Shown here: positions 29,001 to 38,221 of the stretch, one piece after another | How positions within the stretch are numbered: the stretch's first letter is position 1 | Layout: each line of letters begins with the position of its first letter | Program-made: the position numbers and the translations under genes | The notes under the pieces: model-generated | The model's database searches: none | What the model was told of the DNA's origin: nothing | The model's input: only the letters and a program-made list of their open reading frames with translations | Assembly (NCBI GenBank): GCA_943789165.1 | Contig: CALSTB010000001.1 | Location: forward strand, 1-64,000 | Length of the DNA stretch: 64,000 nucleotides | Direction: 5' to 3' | Source: an uncultured Bacteroidia bacterium | GTDB taxonomy: Bacteria > Bacteroidota > Bacteroidia > NS11-12g > UBA9320

Positions 29001-30965
29001 ATGGAGAAACAAGAATCATCTTTATTGAAAATAAAAGAAGACGACTTAGTCCAGTACAAGGACGAGGTAACCAATTACTTAAAACAAGTAGGTTGGAAGC
29101 CAGATAATAAGTCCAATTCAACCAATGGCATCAACCTGAACTTTTTGACCAACGTCAACAAAGCCCTTGATCTCACACAAGAAGATGAAGCATCTGTATT
29201 AAAAGCGGCTATTAAAATCAGTAACGACCGTGTGATTTTGAGCAGTGCCAGCAGCCAGATATTAAATGCTGTCCGCACCGGTTTTTGCATTGGCAAGTAT
29301 GTGGCGAGTCAGTATTCAGAGGCTTGTGGCTTAGGTTTGCTCCAACAAAAGAACCAAAACGGTTCACTACACCAATCTGAGTTACCAGAATTTCACGATA
29401 AAAGTCAAACCCAAAGTGCAGTACTGCTTTTTTCAGCTGCTTCTTATATTCAGTATGCTTTACAAGATTATCTGGCTGATGAAGTATCCTCGATTCAAAT
29501 AGATTTTGGCGGTATTCCCGAAGTGAGTTTGACCAGACCAAGCAAGGCAATCCAGTGCAGTATTTACTATTATGCAGCGTATTTGGAACGGTCAGGAATC
29601 GTTACCACCGACCTACATTTTGTCAAACTTACCTTGTTGTATTTCGAACGCTTAATGGAGGAGATTGTCCTGCGTAAAAATGCATTGAAGTATGCCCAAA
29701 CGTTTGATCAAAATCACTACAAACTTGAAAACAGTGAGTTCGTGCTTCAAGGTTTTGAAACACAATCATCTGTTCGCGTCAAAGGCATGCAGTTCAATCC
29801 AACCCGGATGGAAGCCATTGTGGCCAACAAACAAGCCAAGCACTTGTTTAAACGGTATGCCGAGCGATTGCTGTGTTACGATTTTGATGCCAAGAAAAAT
29901 CCGATTAACGAACTAGGTGGACTGCCTTCAATTACCATGGCTGATGGAAAACCAGGTACTGGTAAGAGCATGCTCATCGCAGCAACGGCAACTTTGATTC
30001 AAGAACGCTGCGACCAATTGGGTTATCCGTTTTTGTTTTGGCCTTTGCCAGAGACCATTGTTTCTACTTTCCAGGGTGGAACCGCAGAGCGGGCCATGGA
30101 ATGGTTTAAACCGATGCAAGACCCAAACAAGATTGTGTTTGCGCCAATTGACGATGCCGAGAACAACTTAGAAGAAAGAACGAGACAAGGGGTTTCAGCC
30201 GGAGTACGTGAATTTATTGGTGTCTTTTTAAGAAATACAGAAGGTGCTTATGCAGTGAATTTGGGTAACCGATTAATTAGTTTGTTCACGAATATCCCGG
30301 ACCAAATCGACAAAGCGGTTTTGTCGCGGATACAAATGCGGATATCTATGGAAGGTGCTTCGAGCAAGTACGATTTTATCGACCAAGATTATTTGTGGTG
30401 GAAGAAATATACCGAGTTGGATAAAAAGTTTGTCGATAACGACGACCCGAAAAACTACAAATACATGGAAGCCCAACAAGCTGCCAAGTCTATCAACGAA
30501 TTGGTAAGTACACAATATAGCTTCCAAATTCCTGAAGTGGAAGAACTGTTTCACAACACAAAGAAAACGTTAGATACAGATGCCCATGAATTCTTTGGTC
30601 TGTTCTACAACCAAGTCTTGGAGAAATATCCTTTCTTCTCATCAAGAGATTTACGGAATATTCAAAAGGCGGTGGATGCGAGATTGATTGACTTTGACTT
30701 ACCAGAAGTGTGGTGGGACAATACCGATGACTTTTTCACCCAAGCCTACGACAAAAAATTAGACATATTGAAAGACCTCATGAAGCAAAATATGAAAGGC
30801 GTTTCCTTTGGTGACGTCCGTTTGTATGAAGCACTGAATTACATTGAGAACTCAATACGCATCAATCAAACAGGTGTGAATCGAGAGATTAAAGAGCACG
30901 CCAAGCGATTGTATATCCAACAACAAGCAAACAAATCATTACTGAGCGGAGACATCAATGATTAA
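29001..30965 (+). CDS. Cluster gene C: AAA+ ATPase
   Basis: 654 residues. A helical N-terminal half (~1-300) is followed by the AAA+ core: Walker A DGKPGTGKSM (~315-323), Walker B-like IVFAPIDDAEN (~377, with Asp-Asp in place of Asp-Glu), a sensor-1 candidate SLFTNIPDQID and an arginine-rich DKAVLSRIQMRIS. The C-terminal part (~440-654) is helical (WWKKYTELDKKFV). The altered Walker B is the odd point; hydrolysis should be tested. No signal peptide. Ends 8 bases inside gene D. Neighbours suggest it drives a larger envelope assembly; that is inference. Confidence 0.85.
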   Translation: MEKQESSLLKIKEDDLVQYKDEVTNYLKQVGWKPDNKSNSTNGINLNFLTNVNKALDLTQEDEASVLKAAIKISNDRVILSSASSQILNAVRTGFCIGKYVASQYSEACGLGLLQQKNQNGSLHQSELPEFHDKSQTQSAVLLFSAASYIQYALQDYLADEVSSIQIDFGGIPEVSLTRPSKAIQCSIYYYAAYLERSGIVTTDLHFVKLTLLYFERLMEEIVLRKNALKYAQTFDQNHYKLENSEFVLQGFETQSSVRVKGMQFNPTRMEAIVANKQAKHLFKRYAERLLCYDFDAKKNPINELGGLPSITMADGKPGTGKSMLIAATATLIQERCDQLGYPFLFWPLPETIVSTFQGGTAERAMEWFKPMQDPNKIVFAPIDDAENNLEERTRQGVSAGVREFIGVFLRNTEGAYAVNLGNRLISLFTNIPDQIDKAVLSRIQMRISMEGASSKYDFIDQDYLWWKKYTELDKKFVDNDDPKNYKYMEAQQAAKSINELVSTQYSFQIPEVEELFHNTKKTLDTDAHEFFGLFYNQVLEKYPFFSSRDLRNIQKAVDARLIDFDLPEVWWDNTDDFFTQAYDKKLDILKDLMKQNMKGVSFGDVRLYEALNYIENSIRINQTGVNREIKEHAKRLYIQQQANKSLLSGDIND

Positions 30966-32229
30966 ACTGATTGAAAGCGAATTATTCGGTCACAACTTAA
31001 TTGAGGTGAACAATGCCGCTATGGTTAAACGGTACAACGAGTGTTTAAACGACATTGGATTGGCACCAACCAATTTGAAAAAGTTCCATGTGGATGGTTG
31101 GGGTTGGAGTCCGGAGATTGCCGACGAACAAGGCGACCGACATTATTTATCACATGGCTTAGCCAACCCGTATGGCATTATCATCTCTCCAAAACAAGCG
31201 AATAGTCCGGTGTACATGCCGTTTCACAGCTTCGACCGTGAAATACATCAAAACATATTTAGTCAGTACAATGCGCAAATAAATGATATCACCACCAAAT
31301 CCGGCTTATGGTTTGAGTTAGATCAGGAAATATCTGCCTACCGTTCACCACAAGATTTGTTGATGGTGGACTACATGAAGGTCAACTTTTATTCTGTAGA
31401 CCGCCTAATGGTTGCGGCCAAGGATCAGCGTGCGTTGATTCGTGAGTTCTACGACAAGCCTCAGGCGTGGTCGAACGACAAACTGAGGAACGACATTATC
31501 GAATCATGTAAAAAATACGGTGATTTACGGTACATGAAGTTCGACATTCCGACGCATCCTTTTAACAACATCGATACGTTTTATACTGCTGCTTTTAAAG
31601 GCCTATATGTCTTTAAGCGTCTGAAAAACGACAAGCCGTTGCTGGTATATGCAGGTGCCCAAACCGAAGTTTCTGGAGAGACCAAACATGGACACGTGGA
31701 GTACAACTTACATGATCCTAGTCTTGTAAGTTTCTTGTACAACGCCGAATTGGTATCAAGCGATTATTCAATCTATCAATCAAATCCAGGCTTGGTTGAG
31801 GTAATGAAAGAACATGTTCTATTGACCGCTATTTCAGGATTGGATGAAAAGGTGGAATACACGTTGATGAATAAAAATCAGAAAAAAGGGTTAATCAACC
31901 GTTTGGTTCAGGACGGATTATTGCCAGATATTTATTTCGATTTTGAGCGTTTCCATTCTCAAATGAAGGACAGCGCCAAACTGAGTGGATCAGACATTTC
32001 TGAATCACTAAGACCATATTTGCTTCATCCAAGCATTGGCCTTGAAAGTCATGACAAAACTGTTTTATGGCAATTATTATCAAACTACAATACGGCAAAC
32101 CCAGTGTTGATGTATCTTTTTGATAAGTCGAGGTTTTACACCGAATACCAAACTTGGAGCGAGGAATTGCAAACTTGGGTCATTGCCAAACTCATGGAAC
32201 ACAAACACATTTACAATCAATTAATCTAA
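30958..32229 (+). CDS. Cluster gene D: unknown soluble protein
   Basis: 423 residues, overlapping the ATPase gene by 8 bases. Begins with a short strand (IKLIESELFGHNLIEV) and FHVDGWGWSPEIADEQGDRHYLSHGLANPYGIII, an aromatic and His-rich segment that could bind a ligand. The C-terminal third is helical (SLRPYLLHPSIGLESHDKTVLWQLLSNY). No membrane helix, no recognised family. The tight overlap with C implies stoichiometric production and a likely physical partner. Confidence 0.75.
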   Translation: MIKLIESELFGHNLIEVNNAAMVKRYNECLNDIGLAPTNLKKFHVDGWGWSPEIADEQGDRHYLSHGLANPYGIIISPKQANSPVYMPFHSFDREIHQNIFSQYNAQINDITTKSGLWFELDQEISAYRSPQDLLMVDYMKVNFYSVDRLMVAAKDQRALIREFYDKPQAWSNDKLRNDIIESCKKYGDLRYMKFDIPTHPFNNIDTFYTAAFKGLYVFKRLKNDKPLLVYAGAQTEVSGETKHGHVEYNLHDPSLVSFLYNAELVSSDYSIYQSNPGLVEVMKEHVLLTAISGLDEKVEYTLMNKNQKKGLINRLVQDGLLPDIYFDFERFHSQMKDSAKLSGSDISESLRPYLLHPSIGLESHDKTVLWQLLSNYNTANPVLMYLFDKSRFYTEYQTWSEELQTWVIAKLMEHKHIYNQLI

Positions 32230-32234
32230 TCGTT

Positions 32235-32744
32235 ATGGATACGTTACTGTCATTAATCATCGGTTTAGTTTTAGGCGTTGTCTTCGTCATTTGGGACCAC
32301 AAAAAGGGTCAAAAATGGTATAAACGCTGGTTTGATTTAACACATAAAGAGCGGTTGCCAGAAGGAACGGATGTCACCTTTATTCGCAATCAACCTTTTT
32401 CTAAGCGACTGGTACCAGCTGTTCTCATCACTGGGATATTTATGTATGCCACTTGGTGGTTAGGAAGCTTGAACCCGTTGGTTACTATGCTCCATGGTGT
32501 TATCGCCTTGGCGGCAGTGTTGGTTGGTTTTTACACCGGACCGTTTATCGCCAAAAAACTGCCAAAAGGTTTGGCAAAAGCGAATGAAACTTTAAAGAAA
32601 ATAGACGCATTAGAAGCAGATTTATCAGCCAAAGAAGTGCCGACCAAAACGATTGAACCTGAAAAGAAAGAAGCACCCGCAAAAAAAGAAAATAAAAAAG
32701 ACGACGATTGGCGTAAAGGCGTACAAGACTTTTTAGACAAATAA
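32235..32744 (+). CDS. Cluster gene E: small membrane protein with charged tail
   Basis: 169 residues from ATG 32235 (the track begins 81 bases too early). One N-terminal helix (LLSLIIGLVLGVVFVIW), a basic stretch (KKGQKWYKRWFDL), two further helices (~60-105, VLITGIFMYATWWLGSL and MLHGVIALAAVLVGFY) and a cytoplasmic, Lys/Glu-rich tail (TIEPEKKEAPAKKENKKDDDW). The tail could bind the coiled-coil protein or the ATPase. Three bases separate it from gene F. No family recognised. Confidence 0.75.
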   Translation: MDTLLSLIIGLVLGVVFVIWDHKKGQKWYKRWFDLTHKERLPEGTDVTFIRNQPFSKRLVPAVLITGIFMYATWWLGSLNPLVTMLHGVIALAAVLVGFYTGPFIAKKLPKGLAKANETLKKIDALEADLSAKEVPTKTIEPEKKEAPAKKENKKDDDWRKGVQDFLDK

Positions 32745-32747
32745 GCC

Positions 32748-34337
32748 ATGGAAGAAGTTCGCAACAATTCTGGCAATCGGATTTACTGGACGGTATATAA
32801 CATCCGCACCCGTTTAGGGAAGTATCTAAAAGCCAAAATGAAGAAAAGTCCAATAACGACTGTGCTCATTTTCCTTTTAGCCTTAGCCTTACTTTTTATC
32901 ACTCGTGCGGGTATTCAACCGGGAGTTTTGGCCATCCGCAAATACGCATTGTTGGTACTTATTGGTTTGCTTATTGCGTTTTGGTACTTCAAAGGTTGGA
33001 GCAAACGCAGCAACAAAGGCAATGTGTTTTCATCGATTGTTTTGATCGTTTTTGTGGCGTTTTCATATTTGGCCGGACCAAGCATATACAAATATTTGAG
33101 TCTGTATTACCACTATACGAGTATCAACAAAGTGGCGCTGACTTCACTTCCTGAAACGGGTTATGAACGCATACAACCGATTAACTCCGTTCACACGTTA
33201 ATCAATCAAGAGGCGCTTTCGGAAACCGACGATGCAACTCCACCTACCTTCGTTCGTGGCAAGGACAACCAATATTATTATAGTTGTGCCATCGGTCCAT
33301 CAAAGGAATATAAGCTTCAGCAGTTGCAGGAAAACATGTACGAAATCATCCATGTTCCTTCAAACCTTCCAGCGCCTGTGTTCTCTTCAAAATATAGAAA
33401 GCAAGTCAATTTTGATATTGGAGAATTGCTTTTGTTTAGCAAAAAGACAAAGACGGCAGTAACCAAGCGATTTAGGTTTTGGCAATATTTGAACTGCGAA
33501 ACGGCTGCACCTATTTATCTGCAAGACAAAAACGACCATTGGGTTCAGGTAATTCCCATCATAAAGTGGAAAGGATTTTTATTCCCTCGACCTGTTTTTG
33601 GTGGTGTGTTTGTGATTCATGAACATTCGGAAAGCGACACGTATGTCAATCGTGTCTTATTGGGTCGCGGTGACTACGTTGCACCTGATAGCATTTCAAC
33701 ATTCGAATACCTCAGCGGACAGCATTTAATTCCAAAGCGAGTGGCCAAGTTTACGGCTGAAAGTTTTCGTTTCACCAATGGCTTCTTCGCTCCAATGCCG
33801 TTTTACCATCAAGGCGATATTCGAATCCCAGAGCTTCCAAATGAAGCCAACCCACAACCGTTTGTGACGTATTTCAATGTCAACAACGACGCTAAGTTGT
33901 ACAGCTTTTTCGGATTGGAGCCTTATGACGATTCCAAAAAAGGTCTGAGTTTAAGCTTACTTATTCCAGGTGATAACGACAACAAAGTGTATTACATCGA
34001 CCATCGTACTTCGAAAGATCCGTTCATTGGTAGCAGCGCTATTTCAGCAAAAATCATTGAGAGCAAGAAGAACTACGACTGGAGTAAAAACTACCCAGCC
34101 GAGAGTCGTCCATTTGTTAGAAATGTAAACGGGAAACCGCGGTTTATGTGGTTAAGCACCATCGTTACCAAAGCTGGTGACGCCGGTGAATCTATCGGTG
34201 GAAGCATCCCAGAACTAACCTTAACCGATGCCACACACGGCAAGGTGACTTGGATAGGTCAAGACTCATTGATTAATAACGACAGCTGGATTCGTCAAGC
34301 GGAGGCACAGATGCGGGATTATTGGGGAAGTGAGTAG
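32748..34337 (+). CDS. Cluster gene F: membrane protein with large C-terminal domain
   Basis: 529 residues. Basic N-terminus, then three membrane helices (ITTVLIFLLALALLFI, YALLVLIGLLIAFWYF, IVLIVFVAFSYLAGPS) up to ~residue 110, followed by ~415 residues that are probably outside the membrane and rich in beta-strand (QYYYSCAIGPSKEY, PVFGGVFVIHEHS, FVTYFNVNNDAKLYSFFGLEPYDD). Last gene of the block; a shadow ORF at 33232 is not coding. No family recognised. Confidence 0.75.
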   Translation: MEEVRNNSGNRIYWTVYNIRTRLGKYLKAKMKKSPITTVLIFLLALALLFITRAGIQPGVLAIRKYALLVLIGLLIAFWYFKGWSKRSNKGNVFSSIVLIVFVAFSYLAGPSIYKYLSLYYHYTSINKVALTSLPETGYERIQPINSVHTLINQEALSETDDATPPTFVRGKDNQYYYSCAIGPSKEYKLQQLQENMYEIIHVPSNLPAPVFSSKYRKQVNFDIGELLLFSKKTKTAVTKRFRFWQYLNCETAAPIYLQDKNDHWVQVIPIIKWKGFLFPRPVFGGVFVIHEHSESDTYVNRVLLGRGDYVAPDSISTFEYLSGQHLIPKRVAKFTAESFRFTNGFFAPMPFYHQGDIRIPELPNEANPQPFVTYFNVNNDAKLYSFFGLEPYDDSKKGLSLSLLIPGDNDNKVYYIDHRTSKDPFIGSSAISAKIIESKKNYDWSKNYPAESRPFVRNVNGKPRFMWLSTIVTKAGDAGESIGGSIPELTLTDATHGKVTWIGQDSLINNDSWIRQAEAQMRDYWGSE

Positions 34338-34393
34338 GTTAGGGAACGGAGGAATGAAAGCATTAACACAAGTTAACAAAGCTAATATTCACC

Positions 34394-35755
34394 TCACCGT
34401 TTCTTGTTTTTCTTTTTCATATTGAGGACTTTATCCCCTCTTCGGATTGGTTTCTTATACTTCTGTTTGAGCTGCGTTTTGTAACTCTTTCTTCCAGCAT
34501 TTTCCTTGCTGTTTTTCGCCGATTTTGCGTGAAACGATTTACCGGTTTGGGTTACCGCAATTTTATCGGACTGCTCCTGCTGCTCAATAGGTTTGTCCTT
34601 TTCCTCTGGTATGAGACGATCGCTTATTGATACGTCATCAGGAATTGCCTTGACAGGAATGTCATACTTCATCAGGCTTTCAATGGCCTCCTTTGCTACT
34701 ACTTCCTTTTCGGTGTACAGCAATATAGAGTGACCTTCGTTTCCAGCCCTTCCCGTTCTTCCTATTCGATGGATATAGTTTTCAGGATAATTCGGTGTGT
34801 CAAAACTTATCACCGTACTAATCTTGTTCATGTCAATTCCACGCGCAATCACGTCTGTGGCAATCAATATCCTACTCTGACCCGTTTCAAATTTGTCAAT
34901 GGATTTAACACGGTGGTTTTGTTCTTTCCGAGAGTGAATGACAGATATTTCGTTATTAAAGTCTAATTCCTCAGCGAGCTTGTCTGCGGATTCTTTTGTC
35001 GGGACAAAAATCAAAACCTTATTATAGGCCTCTTTATCCATTAATAAATGGTTTAAAACATTGACCTTGGTGTAAAAATTCGGAACTGCATAACACACCT
35101 GATTAATCGTATCAAGTGGTGTCCCACTCACTGACACTGTTTCACGAACAGGAGTCACTAAAAAGTCGTCCATCAACTCTTCAACGTACGTCGTCATCGT
35201 TGCTGAAAACAGGATGTTTTGTCGTTTTGGTGGAAGGTATTCGAAAATGTTTTTTAGCTGGGTTTTGTATCCGAAATCAAGCATGATATCCACCTCGTCA
35301 ATCACCAATTTTTTGATGGAAGTCAATCGCAAAACACCTGAGAGAGTCAAATCATACAGTCTTCTTGGTGTGCCAACAATGATATCAAGTCCTTCGGCGA
35401 TGGTTGCTTTTTGACCCTTTATGTTATTCGTTCCGCCATACACACCTGCGATACGGATGTTGATGTAAGGCGTTAATTTTTCAATTTGTTCAACAATCTG
35501 AATCACCAGTTCCCTGGTGGGCGCAAGAATCAAAACCCGTGGTTGTGGTTGTTCCGAGTATGTCAAGTATTGTAGGATTGGCAGGAGGTACGCAATTGTT
35601 TTTCCTGTACCCGTTTGCGCAATGCCCACAAAATCATTGCCACTCATGATGGTCGAAAAGGACGCCTGCTGAATAGGCGTTGGTGTTTCAAAACCTAAGT
35701 CTGAAATCGCGTTTTGTAACTGCTTTTTGATTTTGAAATCTTCGAACGTTTCCAT
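34394..35755 (-). CDS. DEAD-box-type RNA helicase with DEVD motif
   Basis: ATP-dependent RNA helicase. Q motif FETPTPIQQASF, motif I AQTGTGKT, Ia PTRELV, motif II is DEVD instead of DEAD (VIDEVDIMLDFG), III SAT, IV LIFVPTKE, V ARGID, VI HRIGRTGRAG. 453 residues, ending in a basic tail (KQKYKKPIRRGDKVLNMKKKNKKR) typical of RhlE/CsdA-like helicases acting on ribosomes. TTACTTTG, one mismatch from the promoter consensus, sits 5 bases before the ATG. Confidence 0.93.
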   Translation of the reverse strand: METFEDFKIKKQLQNAISDLGFETPTPIQQASFSTIMSGNDFVGIAQTGTGKTIAYLLPILQYLTYSEQPQPRVLILAPTRELVIQIVEQIEKLTPYINIRIAGVYGGTNNIKGQKATIAEGLDIIVGTPRRLYDLTLSGVLRLTSIKKLVIDEVDIMLDFGYKTQLKNIFEYLPPKRQNILFSATMTTYVEELMDDFLVTPVRETVSVSGTPLDTINQVCYAVPNFYTKVNVLNHLLMDKEAYNKVLIFVPTKESADKLAEELDFNNEISVIHSRKEQNHRVKSIDKFETGQSRILIATDVIARGIDMNKISTVISFDTPNYPENYIHRIGRTGRAGNEGHSILLYTEKEVVAKEAIESLMKYDIPVKAIPDDVSISDRLIPEEKDKPIEQQEQSDKIAVTQTGKSFHAKSAKNSKENAGRKSYKTQLKQKYKKPIRRGDKVLNMKKKNKKR

Positions 35756-35760
35756 TGGTT

Positions 35761-35768
35761 CAAAGTAA
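35761..35768 (-). promoter_or_regulatory. Near-consensus TTACTTTG element before the helicase gene
   Basis: Minus-strand TTACTTTG (one mismatch to TAnnTTTG) with a 5-base gap to the ATG. Confidence 0.35.
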
Positions 35769-36125
35769 TCAAGAATTATGGTCTAAGGCTACATATGTTT
35801 TGTATTCTATCCAAACAACGATTCCAACTAGAACCAATTCGGGTATAAAATACAACCAACCAAACGTGGTAAGGTGGTTGGCATGCTTGATGAGATAGCC
35901 AATCGACAACACAGTATACAACACATTGCAGATGATTAGCAATCGTAAATAAGGCTTCCAATTCGACTTAATCAGTCGGTTGCAAGCGGTAGAGTATATG
36001 AACAAACAAAACGCAATGCCCGACAAAACATAAAGCGCTTTGCGTGGCATGCCGAAAAATGATTCAAAAGGCACCAACACGCCATATAATAGAATCATCG
36101 ATAACCAAGCTCCAAGCGCATCCAT
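35769..36125 (-). CDS. Small four-helix membrane protein
   Basis: 118 residues with four hydrophobic segments: LSMILLYGVLVPF, ALYVLSGIAFCLFIYS, LRLLIICNVLYTVLSI and WLYFIPELVLVGIVVWI. No charged catalytic motif. The family is not recognised; size and layout resemble small uncharacterised Bacteroidota membrane proteins. It is 13 bases upstream of the helicase gene and may share its transcript. A hairpin with a T-run just before its start ends the upstream phzF transcript. Confidence 0.75.
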   Translation of the reverse strand: MDALGAWLSMILLYGVLVPFESFFGMPRKALYVLSGIAFCLFIYSTACNRLIKSNWKPYLRLLIICNVLYTVLSIGYLIKHANHLTTFGWLYFIPELVLVGIVVWIEYKTYVALDHNS

Positions 36126-36128
36126 GAC

Positions 36129-36149
36129 AAAAAACCCGTTTTGGGTTAT
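36129..36149 (-). terminator. Terminator-like hairpin between phzF and the small membrane gene
   Basis: On the minus strand AACCC AAAAC GGGTT is followed by TTTTG. A 5-bp stem with a T-run placed just before the ATG at 36125. Confidence 0.6.
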
Positions 36150-36221
36150 TGATTAATTTAGGTAGGAAACCATTTGTATCGTTATGCATCACTTCTCTTC
36201 ATTTTGATTTCTTTCCTCTAA

Positions 36222-37052
36222 TTATCGTAGCTCCACGTTTTGATTTAAATCGGCTTCAAACACAGTCACAGCCTTCCCTTTAATTTCTACTCGATCATGT
36301 ATCAACTTCACCAACAAATCACCTGTTCGTTGTGAAATTTGTTTCGACTTCATTTCCAACTTATTCAACTTCGAAGCCCAAAGAGGTGTTAAGGCACAAT
36401 GCGCTGAACCCGTTACAGGGTCCTCGTCTATACCCAAATCCGTAACAAAACACCTAACTACAAAATCCTCATCGCCAGAGTTGCTTTTGGCAGTTACTAT
36501 TAAATGACCAATTCCGTAGCCGCTTAGTTTTGAAAATTGAGGTTTGGCATTGACTACAGATTCTACGCTTTCAGCAATAGCTATTTTCCAATTATAGCTA
36601 CTTTGGTACATTTCAACTGGCTGAAAACCCACAGCGCTTTCAAATTCTGGTACAATCTCAATTTTCTCAATTGGGAAGGCTGGTAGATTCATGGCGATAA
36701 AATCTCCTTCTTTCTTGACGGTTAAAGTCGCCACGTTGGCCTCAAAAACAATCTCTTGATCTGTTGCAACCAGTCCAAGTTCAAACAAAATATGAGCACT
36801 CGCTAAAGTCGGGTGACCTGCTACCGGTATCTCGGCTTTTGGTGTAAAATATCGAATTCTAAAAGTATCTACCTGCGGCACAACAAACGCCGTTTCCGAC
36901 AGATTCATTTCCATTGCAAGGTTTTGCATAAATGAAGCTGATGGCATTTGATCTAAAATCAATACGGCCGCAGGATTTCCTTTAAAAGCCTTATCGGTAA
37001 ATGCGTCGACCTGATATATCTTCCTATTCAATGATGTGTTTTTTGTATTCAT
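36222..37052 (-). CDS. PhzF-family isomerase/epimerase-like protein
   Basis: PhzF-like proteins are diaminopimelate-epimerase-fold enzymes; most have unknown substrates. The tracked ORF begins at 37127, but ATG 37052 gives the family N-terminus KIYQVDAFTDKAFKGNPAAVLIL. The catalytic Glu lies in MNLSETAFV; AGHPTLASAH and DPVTGSAHCAL are family motifs. 276 residues. Six bases downstream of the deaminase gene, hence likely one transcript; no phenazine genes, so the name should not imply that pathway. Confidence 0.9.
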   Translation of the reverse strand: MNTKNTSLNRKIYQVDAFTDKAFKGNPAAVLILDQMPSASFMQNLAMEMNLSETAFVVPQVDTFRIRYFTPKAEIPVAGHPTLASAHILFELGLVATDQEIVFEANVATLTVKKEGDFIAMNLPAFPIEKIEIVPEFESAVGFQPVEMYQSSYNWKIAIAESVESVVNAKPQFSKLSGYGIGHLIVTAKSNSGDEDFVVRCFVTDLGIDEDPVTGSAHCALTPLWASKLNKLEMKSKQISQRTGDLLVKLIHDRVEIKGKAVTVFEADLNQNVELR

Positions 37053-37057
37053 GTGGA

Positions 37058-38080
37058 TTAGTTCAAACCCTTGAAATATTGTTTTACCTCGGCTATATGG
37101 TTGTCCTTCGTTTCCCGACTCAACCAACTTGCTTCAAATGCATTCACAGCCAATTGTTCCAATTGATCTTTGGTCAGTTGCAACGCCCGTGCTGTTTCAT
37201 AGTAATTCTCATTCATATACCCGCCAAAATAAGCTGGGTCGTCAGAATGAATGGTCGCCAATAGTCCTTTGTCTAACATGGTTACAACAGGGTGGTCTTC
37301 CATCTTTTGTATGACTTTCAGCGCCACATTACTAAGTGGACATAAGGTCAAAGCCATTTTTTCATGAACCAACCTTTCCACCAAGGCATTGTCATTCAGG
37401 CATCGATTCCCATGGTCGATTCTGACTACTTTTAATAAGTCAAGTGCTTCCCAAATATACTCAGATGGCCCTTCCTCGCCAGCATGGGCAACCAACTTGT
37501 ACCCGTGTTGAGCACTCGCTTTAAATACATTGGCAAACTTGCTCGGTGGATTTCCCAACTCTGAAGAATCCAGCCCCACCCCATCAACCCAATCTTTAAA
37601 AGGCAAAGAAGATTCTAATGTTTTAAACGCTGATTCCTCCGACAAATGCCTTAAATACGACATGATGAGTTTGAATGATATGTTTAATTCTTGTTGTCCT
37701 TTTTCAAGTGCCTTATAAATACCATTGATCACGACTTCAAACGGAACGCCTCGATCCGTGTGAGTTTGTGGGTCAAAAAAGACTTCGACATGGACAACGT
37801 TTTGGCTGTGCACTTTGGTGAGATAGGCCCAAGTCAGATCGAAAAAATCTTGTTCGTGAATCAAGACTTGTGCACCGATATAGTAAATGTCTAAAAACTC
37901 TTGCAGGTTGTTAAACTTGTATGCCTTCTTCAAGGATTCGACGGAATCGTAGTCCAAGGCAATGTTGTTTCGCTTTGCGATTTCGAACATGAGTTCCGGT
38001 TCAAAACTGCCCTCAATATGGAGATGTAATTCTGCTTTGGGTATTCCTTGAATTAGTTGTACTAGTTCGTGTGATTCCAT
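37058..38080 (-). CDS. Adenine deaminase-type adenosine deaminase family enzyme
   Basis: Zn-dependent purine deaminase of the amidohydrolase fold. From ATG 38080 (the track starts at 38131) there are 340 residues. Metal ligands are seen in KAELHLHIEGSFEPELMF and VAHAGEEGPSEYIWEAL; catalysis in RIDHGNRC and TIHSDDPAYFGGYM. The NNLQEFLDIYY and SDDPAYFGGY context is closer to the bacterial adenine deaminases of this family than to classic adenosine deaminase; that assignment is from memory of the family and needs assay. Probable role: purine salvage. Confidence 0.88.
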   Translation of the reverse strand: MESHELVQLIQGIPKAELHLHIEGSFEPELMFEIAKRNNIALDYDSVESLKKAYKFNNLQEFLDIYYIGAQVLIHEQDFFDLTWAYLTKVHSQNVVHVEVFFDPQTHTDRGVPFEVVINGIYKALEKGQQELNISFKLIMSYLRHLSEESAFKTLESSLPFKDWVDGVGLDSSELGNPPSKFANVFKASAQHGYKLVAHAGEEGPSEYIWEALDLLKVVRIDHGNRCLNDNALVERLVHEKMALTLCPLSNVALKVIQKMEDHPVVTMLDKGLLATIHSDDPAYFGGYMNENYYETARALQLTKDQLEQLAVNAFEASWLSRETKDNHIAEVKQYFKGLN

Positions 38081-38206
38081 TGATATTGCCTTCTTTTTGT
38101 TACAGATGAAGTTGGTCGTTAAAGGTAACAAATTACTTCTTTTCTGAAATTCTTATTGCGGATTCCACTCGCTCCTGACCGACTTTCTTTGTCTTGACCG
38201 TTTCAC

Positions 38207-38214
38207 TAGATTTG
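38207..38214 (+). promoter_or_regulatory. TAGATTTG promoter element before the 38222 gene
   Basis: Exact TAnnTTTG match, 7 bases before the ATG. An upstream TTTG (38188-38191) is 15 bases from it, slightly short for a -33 box. Confidence 0.6.
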
Positions 38215-38221
38215 CCACCGC

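Noticed and set aside
36222-37052. Phenazine biosynthesis
   Set aside because: Only a PhzF-like gene is present; the other phenazine genes are missing and the family is broad.
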